Below, piece by piece: positions 1 to 7,284 of a DNA stretch of 64,000 bases (positions within the stretch are counted from its first letter, which is position 1; every line of letters begins with the position of its first letter). The stretch covers positions 3,618,599 to 3,682,598 of the forward strand of contig NZ_LR812090.1 of assembly GCF_903772925.1 (NCBI RefSeq), given 5' to 3'. The position numbers were made by a program, and so were the translations under genes. The notes under the pieces were generated by a model. That model did not search any database, had not been told where the DNA came from, and saw only the letters and a list, made by a program, of their open reading frames with translations. The DNA is from Alteromonas macleodii (GTDB lineage Bacteria > Pseudomonadota > Gammaproteobacteria > Enterobacterales > Alteromonadaceae).

Positions 1-478
1 CCACAGCAGGCACTAGCTCATTTGATAAGGCGATAGCCGCGCTTACGTGAATGGTTGTTGGTATTACATCATTTGAACTTTGCCCATAATTTACATGATC
101 GTTCGGGTGAACCTCTTCACTTGAATAACGACATGCCAAACGGGCTACTACTTCGTTGGCATTCATGTTTGTGCTGGTACCGGACCCCGTCTGAAAGACA
201 TCTACCGGAAAGTGCTGCATAACATCGTCAAGGGCTAACAGTTCATCGCAGGCTTTTACTATCGCCAAACCGCGATCGCTATCTAGTGCTTTCAGCTTCA
301 TATTTGCTTGCGCTGCGGCTTTTTTTACAGTGAGCAATGCGTGTATAAAAGCTTCAGGCATGCGCTGCCCACTGACCGGAAAGTTTTGAATAGCACGTTG
401 AGTTTGTGCGCCGTAAAGTGCATCTTCAGGCACTTGTAACTCACCCATGCTGTCGCGTTCAGTGCGTGTTGCTGTCAT
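1..478 (-). CDS. fumC: Fumarate hydratase class II, N-terminal part (cut by window edge)
   Basis: Catalyses reversible hydration of fumarate to malate in the cytoplasmic TCA cycle; class II enzymes need no iron-sulfur cluster. I translated the minus strand from the ATG at 476-478 and obtained an open frame to base 1, beginning MTATRTERDSMGELQVP. It contains the family signatures GTSTNMNANEV (substrate-binding region) and SSNDVIPT. About 159 residues are present; the rest lies outside the window. An AAGGA ribosome-binding site sits just upstream of the ATG. The gene follows a small minus-strand gene (stop at 603) and a Fur-like box near 1030, which fits the iron-starvation control known for fumC in Pseudomonas. 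Confidence 0.95.
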   Translation of the reverse strand, partial: MTATRTERDSMGELQVPEDALYGAQTQRAIQNFPVSGQRMPEAFIHALLTVKKAAAQANMKLKALDSDRGLAIVKACDELLALDDVMQHFPVDVFQTGSGTSTNMNANEVVARLACRYSSEEVHPNDHVNYGQSSNDVIPTTIHVSAAIALSNELVPAV

Positions 479-602
479 AACTCGTATCCTTGTGTTGATG
501 TAACTGAATTTTTGGCGTGTTTATCACGCTGTCATCAAAGGTCTACTCGGGCTACTAAGTGCAAATTAAGAGTACTCAGTAGGTATCTCCCTCGTTAGCC
601 GC

Positions 603-935
603 TCATAAAAAATGTGGGACTAGCACATGCATATCTATTTTTAATCTTGCAAGCGTAATTCGATCACTCTCGTTACAGGCGTAGCGCTCAGCGTTAAGTA
701 AAGGTTTGTATAAGTGGTCTAAACAGGCATAGCGCCACTGCTTACTAACTAGCGGGTCGCAAATGACTTCATACAGCAATTCAACTGCATTTTTATAAAT
801 CGCAAACTTGTCGCTTTTTTGTGGTAGTAAATTAGCGATGCAGGTCACACTATCTAAATAGTTAGCCAATACATCCAGTTCACCACCGTTGTGTCCAAAA
901 CGAATTTGTTTACGTGCATTTCGTATCGATGACAT
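603..935 (-). CDS. Small protein upstream of fumC, FagA-like by position
   Basis: About 110 residues from the ATG at 933-935 (MSSIRNARKQIRFGHNGG). An in-frame start at 1046 would add 37 residues, but those codons run through a Fur-like operator (1027-1041), so I prefer the inner start even though it lacks a clear Shine-Dalgarno site. No transmembrane segment or known catalytic motif is visible; the C-terminal half contains QWRYACLDHLYKPL. In Pseudomonas a small Fur-associated gene (fagA) precedes fumC and is iron-repressed. The same order here suggests an analogous role, but this is inference from context, not from a profile match. Confidence 0.6.
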   Translation of the reverse strand: MSSIRNARKQIRFGHNGGELDVLANYLDSVTCIANLLPQKSDKFAIYKNAVELLYEVICDPLVSKQWRYACLDHLYKPLLNAERYACNESDRITLARLKIDMHVLVPHFL

Positions 936-1026
936 TAGCTTTATATCGTTTATCAAGAGTGCATCAAAAAATAACGCAGTGAATAGGCGAGAACTATTGA
1001 TAGCAAACCCACCACAAAAACACAAA

Positions 1027-1041
1027 TGATAATTATTAGCA
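1027..1041. promoter_or_regulatory. Fur-box-like operator
   Basis: The sequence TGATAATTATTAGCA matches the 7-1-7 Fur motif TGATAATnATTATCA with one mismatch. It lies in the divergent region between the small gene leading to fumC (start 935) and azurin (start 1139), about 90 bp from each. It could repress either direction; the fumC side is favoured because fumC is a known Fur target. Confidence 0.65.
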
Positions 1042-1138
1042 TTCAATCTGATCCAGTGTTATGCTTTTTCGTATTGAAAATGGAATCTTCTAATTCCACC
1101 GAAAGGTGCGATTAATCTATATTCAAAGGATATTATTT

Positions 1139-1588
1139 ATGATCAAGAAACTACTTGGCGGCACAGCCCTTTTCCTTTTAGCTTCCAATGCATTTGCTAA
1201 CGAATGTGAAACGACTGTGGAATCAAATGACGCGATGCAGTTCAATACAAAAAACGTAACGATTCCTGCAAGCTGCAGCGAATTTACCGTAACGCTAAAG
1301 CATACTGGTCAACTACCTAAGCAATCTATGGGTCATAACTGGGTAATGACCACCAAGGCTAATGGGCAAGCGGTAGCAACAGACGGCATGAGTGCTGGAC
1401 TCGATAATGACTACATTAAGCCTGGTGATGAGCGTGTTATTGGCGCTACAGAGATAATTGGCGGTGGCGAACAAACTTCTACTACGTTTTCTGTTGAAGG
1501 TCTAAGTAAAGACGAAGAATACATGTTCTTCTGCTCATTCCCCGGTCATATCGGAGTTATGCAAGGTACGGTTACCCTTTCTAGTTAA
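1139..1588 (+). CDS. azu: Azurin, periplasmic blue copper protein
   Basis: Type-1 copper protein that shuttles electrons in the periplasm between respiratory components. The start at 1139 is chosen because AAGGA (1126-1130) sits about 8 bp upstream and the product then begins with a clean signal peptide, MIKKLLGGTALFLLASNAFA, cleaved before NECET. The mature part is about 129 residues, the usual azurin length. Copper ligands are visible: the His of GHNW, then Cys, His and Met in FFCSFPGHIGVM. The azurin disulfide cysteines are also present (NEC and PASC). The gene stands alone, divergent from the fumC side. Confidence 0.95.
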   Translation: MIKKLLGGTALFLLASNAFANECETTVESNDAMQFNTKNVTIPASCSEFTVTLKHTGQLPKQSMGHNWVMTTKANGQAVATDGMSAGLDNDYIKPGDERVIGATEIIGGGEQTSTTFSVEGLSKDEEYMFFCSFPGHIGVMQGTVTLSS

Positions 1589-1617
1589 GCATATGCAATT
1601 TGCCGATAGGCAAACGA

Positions 1618-1642
1618 AAGGCGCACTTTTAATTGTGCGCCT
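1618..1642 (+). repeat. Hairpin after azurin, terminator-like without U-tract
   Basis: Inverted repeat AGGCGCAC (1619-1626) and GTGCGCCT (1635-1642) with an 8-nt loop, 31 bp after the azurin stop. It has no run of T after it, so it may stabilise the 3' end or be a weak terminator. Confidence 0.5.
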
Positions 1643-1679
1643 CCAAATAAGTGTTCAGTAATCTGAGAGTGAAGTTGTA

Positions 1680-2927
1680 ATGAGTACAGCGTCCCACACA
1701 TCGAAAAGTGCAAAAGCGTTGGAGCGCGATAAGTATCGACCGCGGCTTCTTGGTGGTTTTACTCAAGGTTTAATTCAAAGCACTCTTTACCCGCTGCTAG
1801 CTAACAAGCGGCTGCTTATGCCGCTTTTAGTTATCACTCTACTCGCTTATGACAGTACCCGCTCTGTGACGCTTTCAGTTTTATCAGACGCATACTTCCA
1901 AGTAGCAGCATTTGTTTATGCATCGCTCGCACTTTATTACTTGGCCACATTGCGGGTCTCAGCTGATGCTATTGGCAACTACATGAAAACGCACCCCGTC
2001 CACGAGGTAGGCCTTTCGGCACTGCTTGGTGCTTTACCCGGCTGCGGTGGTGCAATTATTGTAGTGACCCAGTACACACGAGGTGTTACCAGCTTTGGCG
2101 CGGTGGTAGCGGTATTAACCAGCACCATGGGCGATGCCGCCTTTTTGTTGCTAGCTCAGGCGCCATTAGATGCGTTAACCGTTATGGCGGTTAGTGTGAC
2201 TGTAGGTGCCGCGACGGGATTAGTGGTTAATAAATTCCATAATTATCGAGCACCTGAAACGGTTGATTCGAATGAAGAGCTCCAGAACACCGATAAACCA
2301 AAAGCACTAAGCCATAAAGCCACGTCACTATCTAAAGTATTCTGGATGACTTTGAGCTTACCGTCGCTAGCAATTGCCTTGGCTCTGGCGTTTCAACTCC
2401 CCGTTCACAGTTACTTAGCTATTAGTGAGGATACACTAACACTAATTGGCGCCTGTCTGTGTATAGCAAGTTTGGTGCTTTGGTCACTGTGTGGTTCGGG
2501 AAGCGGATACGCCTCAGTCACCAAAGAAGACGTTATCCCTCCCCCTCCTAAGTGGCAGGAAAAAGCCGCGTTAGATACGCAATTTGTATTGGCATGGGTG
2601 ATACTCGCATTTTTGATTTTCGAGCTTTCTGTTGTCTGGTTTGGACTAGACATAGCTGGAATGCTTGAAGCTATGGGTCCTGGCTTGGTCGGCTTGGCTA
2701 TTGTTATAGGTTTTTTACCCGGCTGCGGCCCTCAAATATTGGTCACCAGTTTGTATTTAAATGGCGCTGTTCCTTTTTCAGCTCAATTAGGCAACGCGAT
2801 TAGTAACGATGGCGACGCTTTGTTTCCCGCTATCGCGCTTTCGCCAAAGGCAGCCCTTATCGCTACGGTGTACTCTGCCATTCCAGCTTTTCTTGTAGGC
2901 TATGGCTACTGGTATCTCTTTGAATGA
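1680..2927 (+). CDS. Putative 10-TM heavy-metal exporter (ArsP_2-like)
   Basis: A 415-residue integral membrane protein with about ten hydrophobic segments in two halves joined by a charged loop (around residues 190-220). Each half carries a matching signature: GALPGCGGAIIVVTQYTRG near residue 120 and GFLPGCGPQILVTSLYLNG near residue 343. The internal repeat indicates an inverted or tandem duplicated transporter fold. This PGCG pattern is what I associate with the putative heavy-metal/manganese exporter family (ArsP_2, PF11449). The substrate is not visible from sequence; the paired cysteines suggest soft or transition metals. No neighbouring regulator is evident. The downstream gene is convergent. 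Confidence 0.7.
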   Translation: MSTASHTSKSAKALERDKYRPRLLGGFTQGLIQSTLYPLLANKRLLMPLLVITLLAYDSTRSVTLSVLSDAYFQVAAFVYASLALYYLATLRVSADAIGNYMKTHPVHEVGLSALLGALPGCGGAIIVVTQYTRGVTSFGAVVAVLTSTMGDAAFLLLAQAPLDALTVMAVSVTVGAATGLVVNKFHNYRAPETVDSNEELQNTDKPKALSHKATSLSKVFWMTLSLPSLAIALALAFQLPVHSYLAISEDTLTLIGACLCIASLVLWSLCGSGSGYASVTKEDVIPPPPKWQEKAALDTQFVLAWVILAFLIFELSVVWFGLDIAGMLEAMGPGLVGLAIVIGFLPGCGPQILVTSLYLNGAVPFSAQLGNAISNDGDALFPAIALSPKAALIATVYSAIPAFLVGYGYWYLFE

Positions 2928-3010
2928 AATAACAAGGCCATAATCCTAAAAACTATTAAGGTTTTACACACCAAAACCACGGGCATGGCTAAACCATAGT
3001 TTTCAGGGGC

Positions 3011-3718
3011 TTACTCTACATCGACTGAAAGCGCTTCACTCCACGGTACGCTTACCTCATAGTTTCCTTTGCGAGTTTTATACTGATAAACCCGAGTAGA
3101 GAAAACAATAGACTCTACGTCTATATCCTCTTCGATAGTAAGCGTTACGTTAACCGCTTGGAAAAAACGAAAGCGATACTTTACGTCTTCATCAAGTAAG
3201 CTTGATTTGCCGGATTCTAACCTAACAGGCTTTCCATCTCTTTTGCCCACAATAGCAATGTCTAAGTTGCCATTTATCACTGCCTTTCTTTGTTTAGATT
3301 GCAGTAAAACTAACCTGAGTTGATATGATGAATCACTTAATTTAAAGACCTCTACCCCTTCAATAGCAAAGCCGTCATCGGTTTTCTCGGGCGCCATAAC
3401 ACGCTCATAAAAGCTTAACAGCTCTTGTTGTGCTTCTAGCTCTTTCTTCTGATCGCTCAACGTTTTTGCGATATTTTCAGACTCTAATGTGGCGAGCTCC
3501 ACGGCTACTTCAAGCTGATTTACTTTCGTCGTTAGCGCATTATTTTCTTCAGACAAAATAGCAATAGTTTCTTTTTGAGCCTGCACTTTCTTGCTGTCGC
3601 CTTCGTCAACAATTCGCGCTAGCTTGTAACCGAATCCAATCATGACGAACATGATGAACGCTACCATCAAGGTCCATTTATAGTTGCCTAATAATTCTTT
3701 TAATTGGTCTGTTGTCAT
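3011..3718 (-). CDS. Single-pass membrane coiled-coil protein, DUF6776-like
   Basis: 235 residues: a short cytoplasmic start, one transmembrane helix (about residues 15-33), a long heptad-rich coiled coil (about 40-110), and a beta-rich C-terminal domain (about 115-235). The layout resembles the DUF6776 family of gammaproteobacterial inner-membrane proteins, which has no known function. The first ATG (3716-3718) is used; nothing favours another. It is divergent from the CLC gene and convergent with the metal exporter. Confidence 0.65.
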   Translation of the reverse strand: MTTDQLKELLGNYKWTLMVAFIMFVMIGFGYKLARIVDEGDSKKVQAQKETIAILSEENNALTTKVNQLEVAVELATLESENIAKTLSDQKKELEAQQELLSFYERVMAPEKTDDGFAIEGVEVFKLSDSSYQLRLVLLQSKQRKAVINGNLDIAIVGKRDGKPVRLESGKSSLLDEDVKYRFRFFQAVNVTLTIEEDIDVESIVFSTRVYQYKTRKGNYEVSVPWSEALSVDVE

Positions 3719-3822
3719 AATTTCTTCATTAAAAAACTACAAAACGCTAACGCGTTCTAAATATTATGAATTTTAAGTGTTTATGGTAAGCTGCTAGCTA
3801 CGTTAATCTACTGTACCACAAC

Positions 3823-5499
3823 ATGCGCTTGCAGGCTTTAAGAGAGGAGTTAGCTCATCCACGCACTACTATTCAGTTGTGCATGCTGGGCATTGTAGGG
3901 GGAACCTGCGCGGCGCTTATTATCATACTGTTTCGGCTATGCGTTGAATGGCTTCAAGAAACAGGGATATCGTCGCTTAAGTCAGTTCTTGCTTACGACT
4001 GGTTAGTGTGGCTAATTATGCCGCTTATTAGTGTTGGCTTAATACTATTCATTGCTTTTCTCACCGGCTTCAAACACTACCGCTTGGGCATTCCTTTCGT
4101 TATTCACCGGGTAAAATACTATTATGGTTACGTGCCTTTCAGAACAACCATAAACCAATTTTTTGGCGGTATGCTGGCATTAGCGGGCGGTTTTGTCGTA
4201 GGGCGAGAAGGCCCTTCTGTCCATATGGGGGCATCAGGCAGTAGTCTTCTCGGGCAATGGCTTCGTTTACCCTATAACAGTATTCGAATTCTTGCTGGCT
4301 GTGGCATTGCGGCAGGCATCTCTGCATCGTTTAATACTCCCTTCGCTGCCGTTATCTTTGTAATGGAAGTCGTGCTTCGAGAATACAAAATACACATATT
4401 TGTGCCTATCATGCTGGCCGCAGCCTGCGGCTCTGTACTTACCCGTATTGTATTTGGAGAAGTCAATGAACTTTCCTTTTTATCGTTTAATGCGTTTAGC
4501 CAGTGGATGTATTTCTATCTCGTGCTGTTAGGCATTTTACTGGGTATGTTGGCCGTGCTTTTTAATAGCCAGCTTATGCGTGTTATGACTTGGTTTAGGC
4601 CGGTTTCTATGGTCTGGCGCTTAATACTTGCGGCGCTAATTACAGGTACTATAGGTATGTTTATACCTGAGGCACTTGGGGCGAATTTTATCGACGTTGA
4701 GCACTTATTCGATAGCTCCCCTGGCGCGCTATTGTTGGTATCTACCCTTGTATTTAAGGTTATCTTAGCGGTATTCGCTATTGGCCTTGGTATCCCTGGG
4801 GGGATCATAGGCCCAGTAATGGTTATTGGTATGCTCGCCGGAGCCGTGCTTTTATTGCCGCTATCCTACTTTATCAACGTGCCTGAATTCACTAACAGCT
4901 TTGCATTGCTAGGTATTGCGGGAATGCTGACGGCGGTGTTACACGCGCCTCTCGCTGCACTTTCTGCGGTTATGGAGCTCTCTTATAGCCCTCAAATTAT
5001 TCTGCCAGCCATGCTGGTGATAGTGCCTGCATACGTAACTTCCACCCAGTTTTTCGGAAACCGCTCTATTTTTATACGCCAGCTTGACTATCAAAATCTT
5101 CCATACGCTATTTCATCTATCCGAGAGGCCCTTGAAAAGACGGGGGTGCTAGCGGCAATGAATACAGATTATAAGCTTTTTCACGATGCCCCAGAACAAG
5201 CGCTAATCAACTATTTAGAAGGCGATCCGACAAAAATTGTCATTCAGAAATCAAAATTTGAAATAGATGTGCAGTATAAACTGGTCCAATACAATGTAAG
5301 TTTGGAACACGATGCATCCGCGTTAAACTATTATGAAATGGAAGGCATTAGCGCGCAGTCTACGCTGCACGAAGTATACGAACATCTTAAAAATTCGCGC
5401 TCTGGCGCAGTTTATATTTACGATCAGGAGCTTAACGATATCATTGGCGTAGTAACCTGGAATATTTTGCAAAGCTTCTTACAAAAGGCACATTACTAA
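3823..5499 (+). CDS. CLC-family chloride transporter/channel with C-terminal regulatory region
   Basis: 558 residues: an N-terminal CLC membrane core (about residues 20-430) and a cytoplasmic tail (about 430-558) the size of a CBS pair. The gating glutamate is present in GREGPSVH (E129), and the later signature reads GIPGGIIGP. Two features are unusual: the GSGIP selectivity motif is replaced by RLGIP, and the residue after E182 (MEVV) is Val183, where the proton-coupling glutamate Glu203 of E. coli ClcA would align. No clear Shine-Dalgarno site precedes the ATG. The stop is followed 1 bp later by hemJ, so the two are probably cotranscribed. Confidence 0.85.
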   Translation: MRLQALREELAHPRTTIQLCMLGIVGGTCAALIIILFRLCVEWLQETGISSLKSVLAYDWLVWLIMPLISVGLILFIAFLTGFKHYRLGIPFVIHRVKYYYGYVPFRTTINQFFGGMLALAGGFVVGREGPSVHMGASGSSLLGQWLRLPYNSIRILAGCGIAAGISASFNTPFAAVIFVMEVVLREYKIHIFVPIMLAAACGSVLTRIVFGEVNELSFLSFNAFSQWMYFYLVLLGILLGMLAVLFNSQLMRVMTWFRPVSMVWRLILAALITGTIGMFIPEALGANFIDVEHLFDSSPGALLLVSTLVFKVILAVFAIGLGIPGGIIGPVMVIGMLAGAVLLLPLSYFINVPEFTNSFALLGIAGMLTAVLHAPLAALSAVMELSYSPQIILPAMLVIVPAYVTSTQFFGNRSIFIRQLDYQNLPYAISSIREALEKTGVLAAMNTDYKLFHDAPEQALINYLEGDPTKIVIQKSKFEIDVQYKLVQYNVSLEHDASALNYYEMEGISAQSTLHEVYEHLKNSRSGAVYIYDQELNDIIGVVTWNILQSFLQKAHY

Positions 5500-5500
5500 T

Positions 5501-5929
5501 ATGTACATTTTATGGTTTAAAGCACTGCACATCTTTTTCATGCTGGCATGGATGGCAGGACTTTTCTATTTACCACGACTTTTCGTTTATCACGCAACGA
5601 CTAAGTCTCAAATAGTTAAAGATGAATTTAAAGTCATGGAGCGCCGATTGTGGCTCTTCGTTACTCCATTCGCCTTATTAACTCTGGCATTCGGCGTAGC
5701 GCTTATTGTCAGCTATGGTGGCACCTGGTTTAAAATGTCTGGGTGGCTCCATATAAAATTATTGTTGCTGCTTGCTATTTATGGCTACCACTTCTATTTG
5801 TTTAAGTTGATGAAGCAGTTCGCACGAGATGAAAATAGGCACACTCCCCGCTTCTATCGCTTTTTGAATGAAGCCCCAGTGTTAATTATTCTCGCAATTG
5901 TATGCTTAGCTGTAGTTAAACCCTTTTAG
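5501..5929 (+). CDS. hemJ: Protoporphyrinogen IX oxidase HemJ
   Basis: Membrane enzyme that oxidises protoporphyrinogen IX to protoporphyrin IX in heme synthesis, used by many bacteria lacking HemY or HemG. 142 residues with four hydrophobic helices match the UPF0093/HemJ family: the N-terminal KALHIFFMLAWMAGLFYLPR carries the conserved histidine, and the C-terminus ends NEAPVLIILAIVCLAVVKPF. It starts 1 bp after the CLC stop, so translation is probably coupled. The final codons and stop lie inside a perfect 12-bp hairpin (5911-5940). Confidence 0.9.
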   Translation: MYILWFKALHIFFMLAWMAGLFYLPRLFVYHATTKSQIVKDEFKVMERRLWLFVTPFALLTLAFGVALIVSYGGTWFKMSGWLHIKLLLLLAIYGYHFYLFKLMKQFARDENRHTPRFYRFLNEAPVLIILAIVCLAVVKPF

Positions 5930-5940
5930 GTTTAACTACA
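5911..5940 (+). repeat. 12-bp perfect hairpin spanning the hemJ stop codon
   Basis: TGTAGTTAAACC (5911-5922) pairs perfectly with GGTTTAACTACA (5929-5940) around a 6-nt loop. The hemJ stop codon (5927-5929) lies at the loop/stem boundary. There is no T-tract after it, so it is not a standard intrinsic terminator; a 3'-end stabilising element or terminator-like structure is possible. Confidence 0.6.
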
Positions 5941-6112
5941 CGCGTTGGTATTTATAGACAGTAAGAAAGTCAGTACTCAAGGAATCAGTACTACAGTGTG
6001 ATGTAAAAAGTTTTTAAAACTTAATGTAGAGCGTGTTGTAAACATCACACATAGCCGCCCGAAACTCACCATGTATAGGGTTTATTGAATTGTTTTTATC
6101 GGAATGTTTACC

Positions 6113-6304
6113 ATGGATGACAGTAATCAACACCTCAAATACCTACTAAAGCAGACGGATATTGCGTTTAAGGCGCTAATGAGAGAGCCTGCCTCAACAC
6201 TATTAAACGAGCAATATGAAAAAGCGAAGCTTGAGCTAGATAGCTACACGGCTTCGCTTAAACATACGTTAAACCAACGTCACCAGCAGCAACGGCAGCG
6301 TTAA
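6113..6304 (+). CDS. Small charged hypothetical protein
   Basis: 63 residues from the ATG at 6113, which has GGA about 9 bp upstream; an in-frame ATG at 6104 would add three residues. The product is hydrophilic and probably helical, with a basic, glutamine- and arginine-rich tail (NQRHQQQRQR). No family is recognised. It is convergent with the UPF0149 gene 30 bp downstream. Coding status rests on the open frame and the start context only. Confidence 0.5.
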   Translation: MDDSNQHLKYLLKQTDIAFKALMREPASTLLNEQYEKAKLELDSYTASLKHTLNQRHQQQRQR

Positions 6305-6334
6305 CCAGATACAGTGAAGTCGATTGAATAAGCC

Positions 6335-7033
6335 CTAAGTAACTTTGCTAAAGGTTTCGAATTGATTGGGTAATGCCTGCGCCAACTCTCCGGATAACTT
6401 TGTGTAATCTGCGAGTACAGATGGCAACTGCTTAACAAGCATGCGTATATTACTTTCCAGCTGGGCAATTTGCGTTTCGTTTCTGTAGGACAAAGCCAAT
6501 TCTATGTTGGCAAGCGTTGAAAAAAGTTTTAAACAACGGGACAACCTCGCCTCCGCAGGTTCGGGTAGTTTACCCTCTTCTAGTTTATCCTTGTCTTCAC
6601 TCGTATTCTGTGCAGAGCGCTTATCAAGATGGTTCCAAGCATTTTGCCACACTGGCTCTAATTGCTTATGTACTTGTAAAAGCCCGTTCAGCCAGCTTTC
6701 TAATTCCTTTAAAGGCCTCATCACTCCTTTCACTTCTATCGCTTCGGTGAGTTCACTAGATAAAGGTGATTTACTCTGGCGCATTAAATCTAAATGGGCG
6801 CGCAAGCCGTTCATCAAGGTATCTGCAAGCTTATCGACATCTTTATCTACTAACTTGCTGTCACTAGATTGAATGAGCCAAGGCATCCATTGCTCGGGCA
6901 TGGGGATTTCTGGTGCGGCGGCAACCGCAAAGATCATCCCATCAACCTGATAAGCATTCGGAAGTACATTTTTGAAATTGGGATGCGAAACAATATCGCT
7001 GATGATGTGTACTGGAAACCCGTCTTTCATCAT
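6335..7033 (-). CDS. UPF0149/YecA-like family protein
   Basis: 232 residues. The N-terminal part has the family pattern of a helix followed by VDGMIFAVAAAPEIPMPEQW, corresponding to the DGFLtAl..gP...P.eWlp motif of UPF0149/YecA proteins. The rest is helical with a charged linker around residues 145-165. The C-terminal SEC-C zinc motif found in YecA is absent. The function of the family is unknown. AAGGAAGG precedes the tandem ATGs at 7033 and 7030. It is divergent from the Nramp-like gene, sharing a 251-bp upstream region. Confidence 0.7.
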   Translation of the reverse strand: MMKDGFPVHIISDIVSHPNFKNVLPNAYQVDGMIFAVAAAPEIPMPEQWMPWLIQSSDSKLVDKDVDKLADTLMNGLRAHLDLMRQSKSPLSSELTEAIEVKGVMRPLKELESWLNGLLQVHKQLEPVWQNAWNHLDKRSAQNTSEDKDKLEEGKLPEPAEARLSRCLKLFSTLANIELALSYRNETQIAQLESNIRMLVKQLPSVLADYTKLSGELAQALPNQFETFSKVT

Positions 7034-7179
7034 TACCTTCCTTTTTTAATTTGCGTTCTCTTTCTCGAAACGGTAGTCTGCGCGGCCACTTTGCAGAGGG
7101 CGTGTTTTCTAGCCTTATACCTCACCCACATAGTTGGAGTTGGGCACACAGAAAAATAGGTCCTTTGCATTGGGTACGC

Positions 7180-7252
7180 GACAATAGGTTTAAAACCAAT
7201 CTGTTACTGTATTGGTTTAGCGGTACTGTTGCGTGCTCGCCCACCTATTGTC
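7180..7252 (+). promoter_or_regulatory. Structured leader upstream of the Nramp-like gene (candidate RNA element)
   Basis: An outer 10-bp perfect stem, GACAATAGGT (7180-7189) with ACCTATTGTC (7243-7252), encloses an 8-bp perfect stem AAACCAAT (7193-7200) with ATTGGTTT (7211-7218). A GC-rich 24-nt segment follows that could form a short third helix. The element ends 33 nt before the start codon. It does not look like the yybP-ykoY manganese riboswitch. It could be a cis-regulatory RNA or, if the promoter overlaps it, a pair of nested operators. Confidence 0.5.
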
Positions 7253-7284
7253 ATGATAGCAAAACTTAACTAAGAGTCGTTGCA

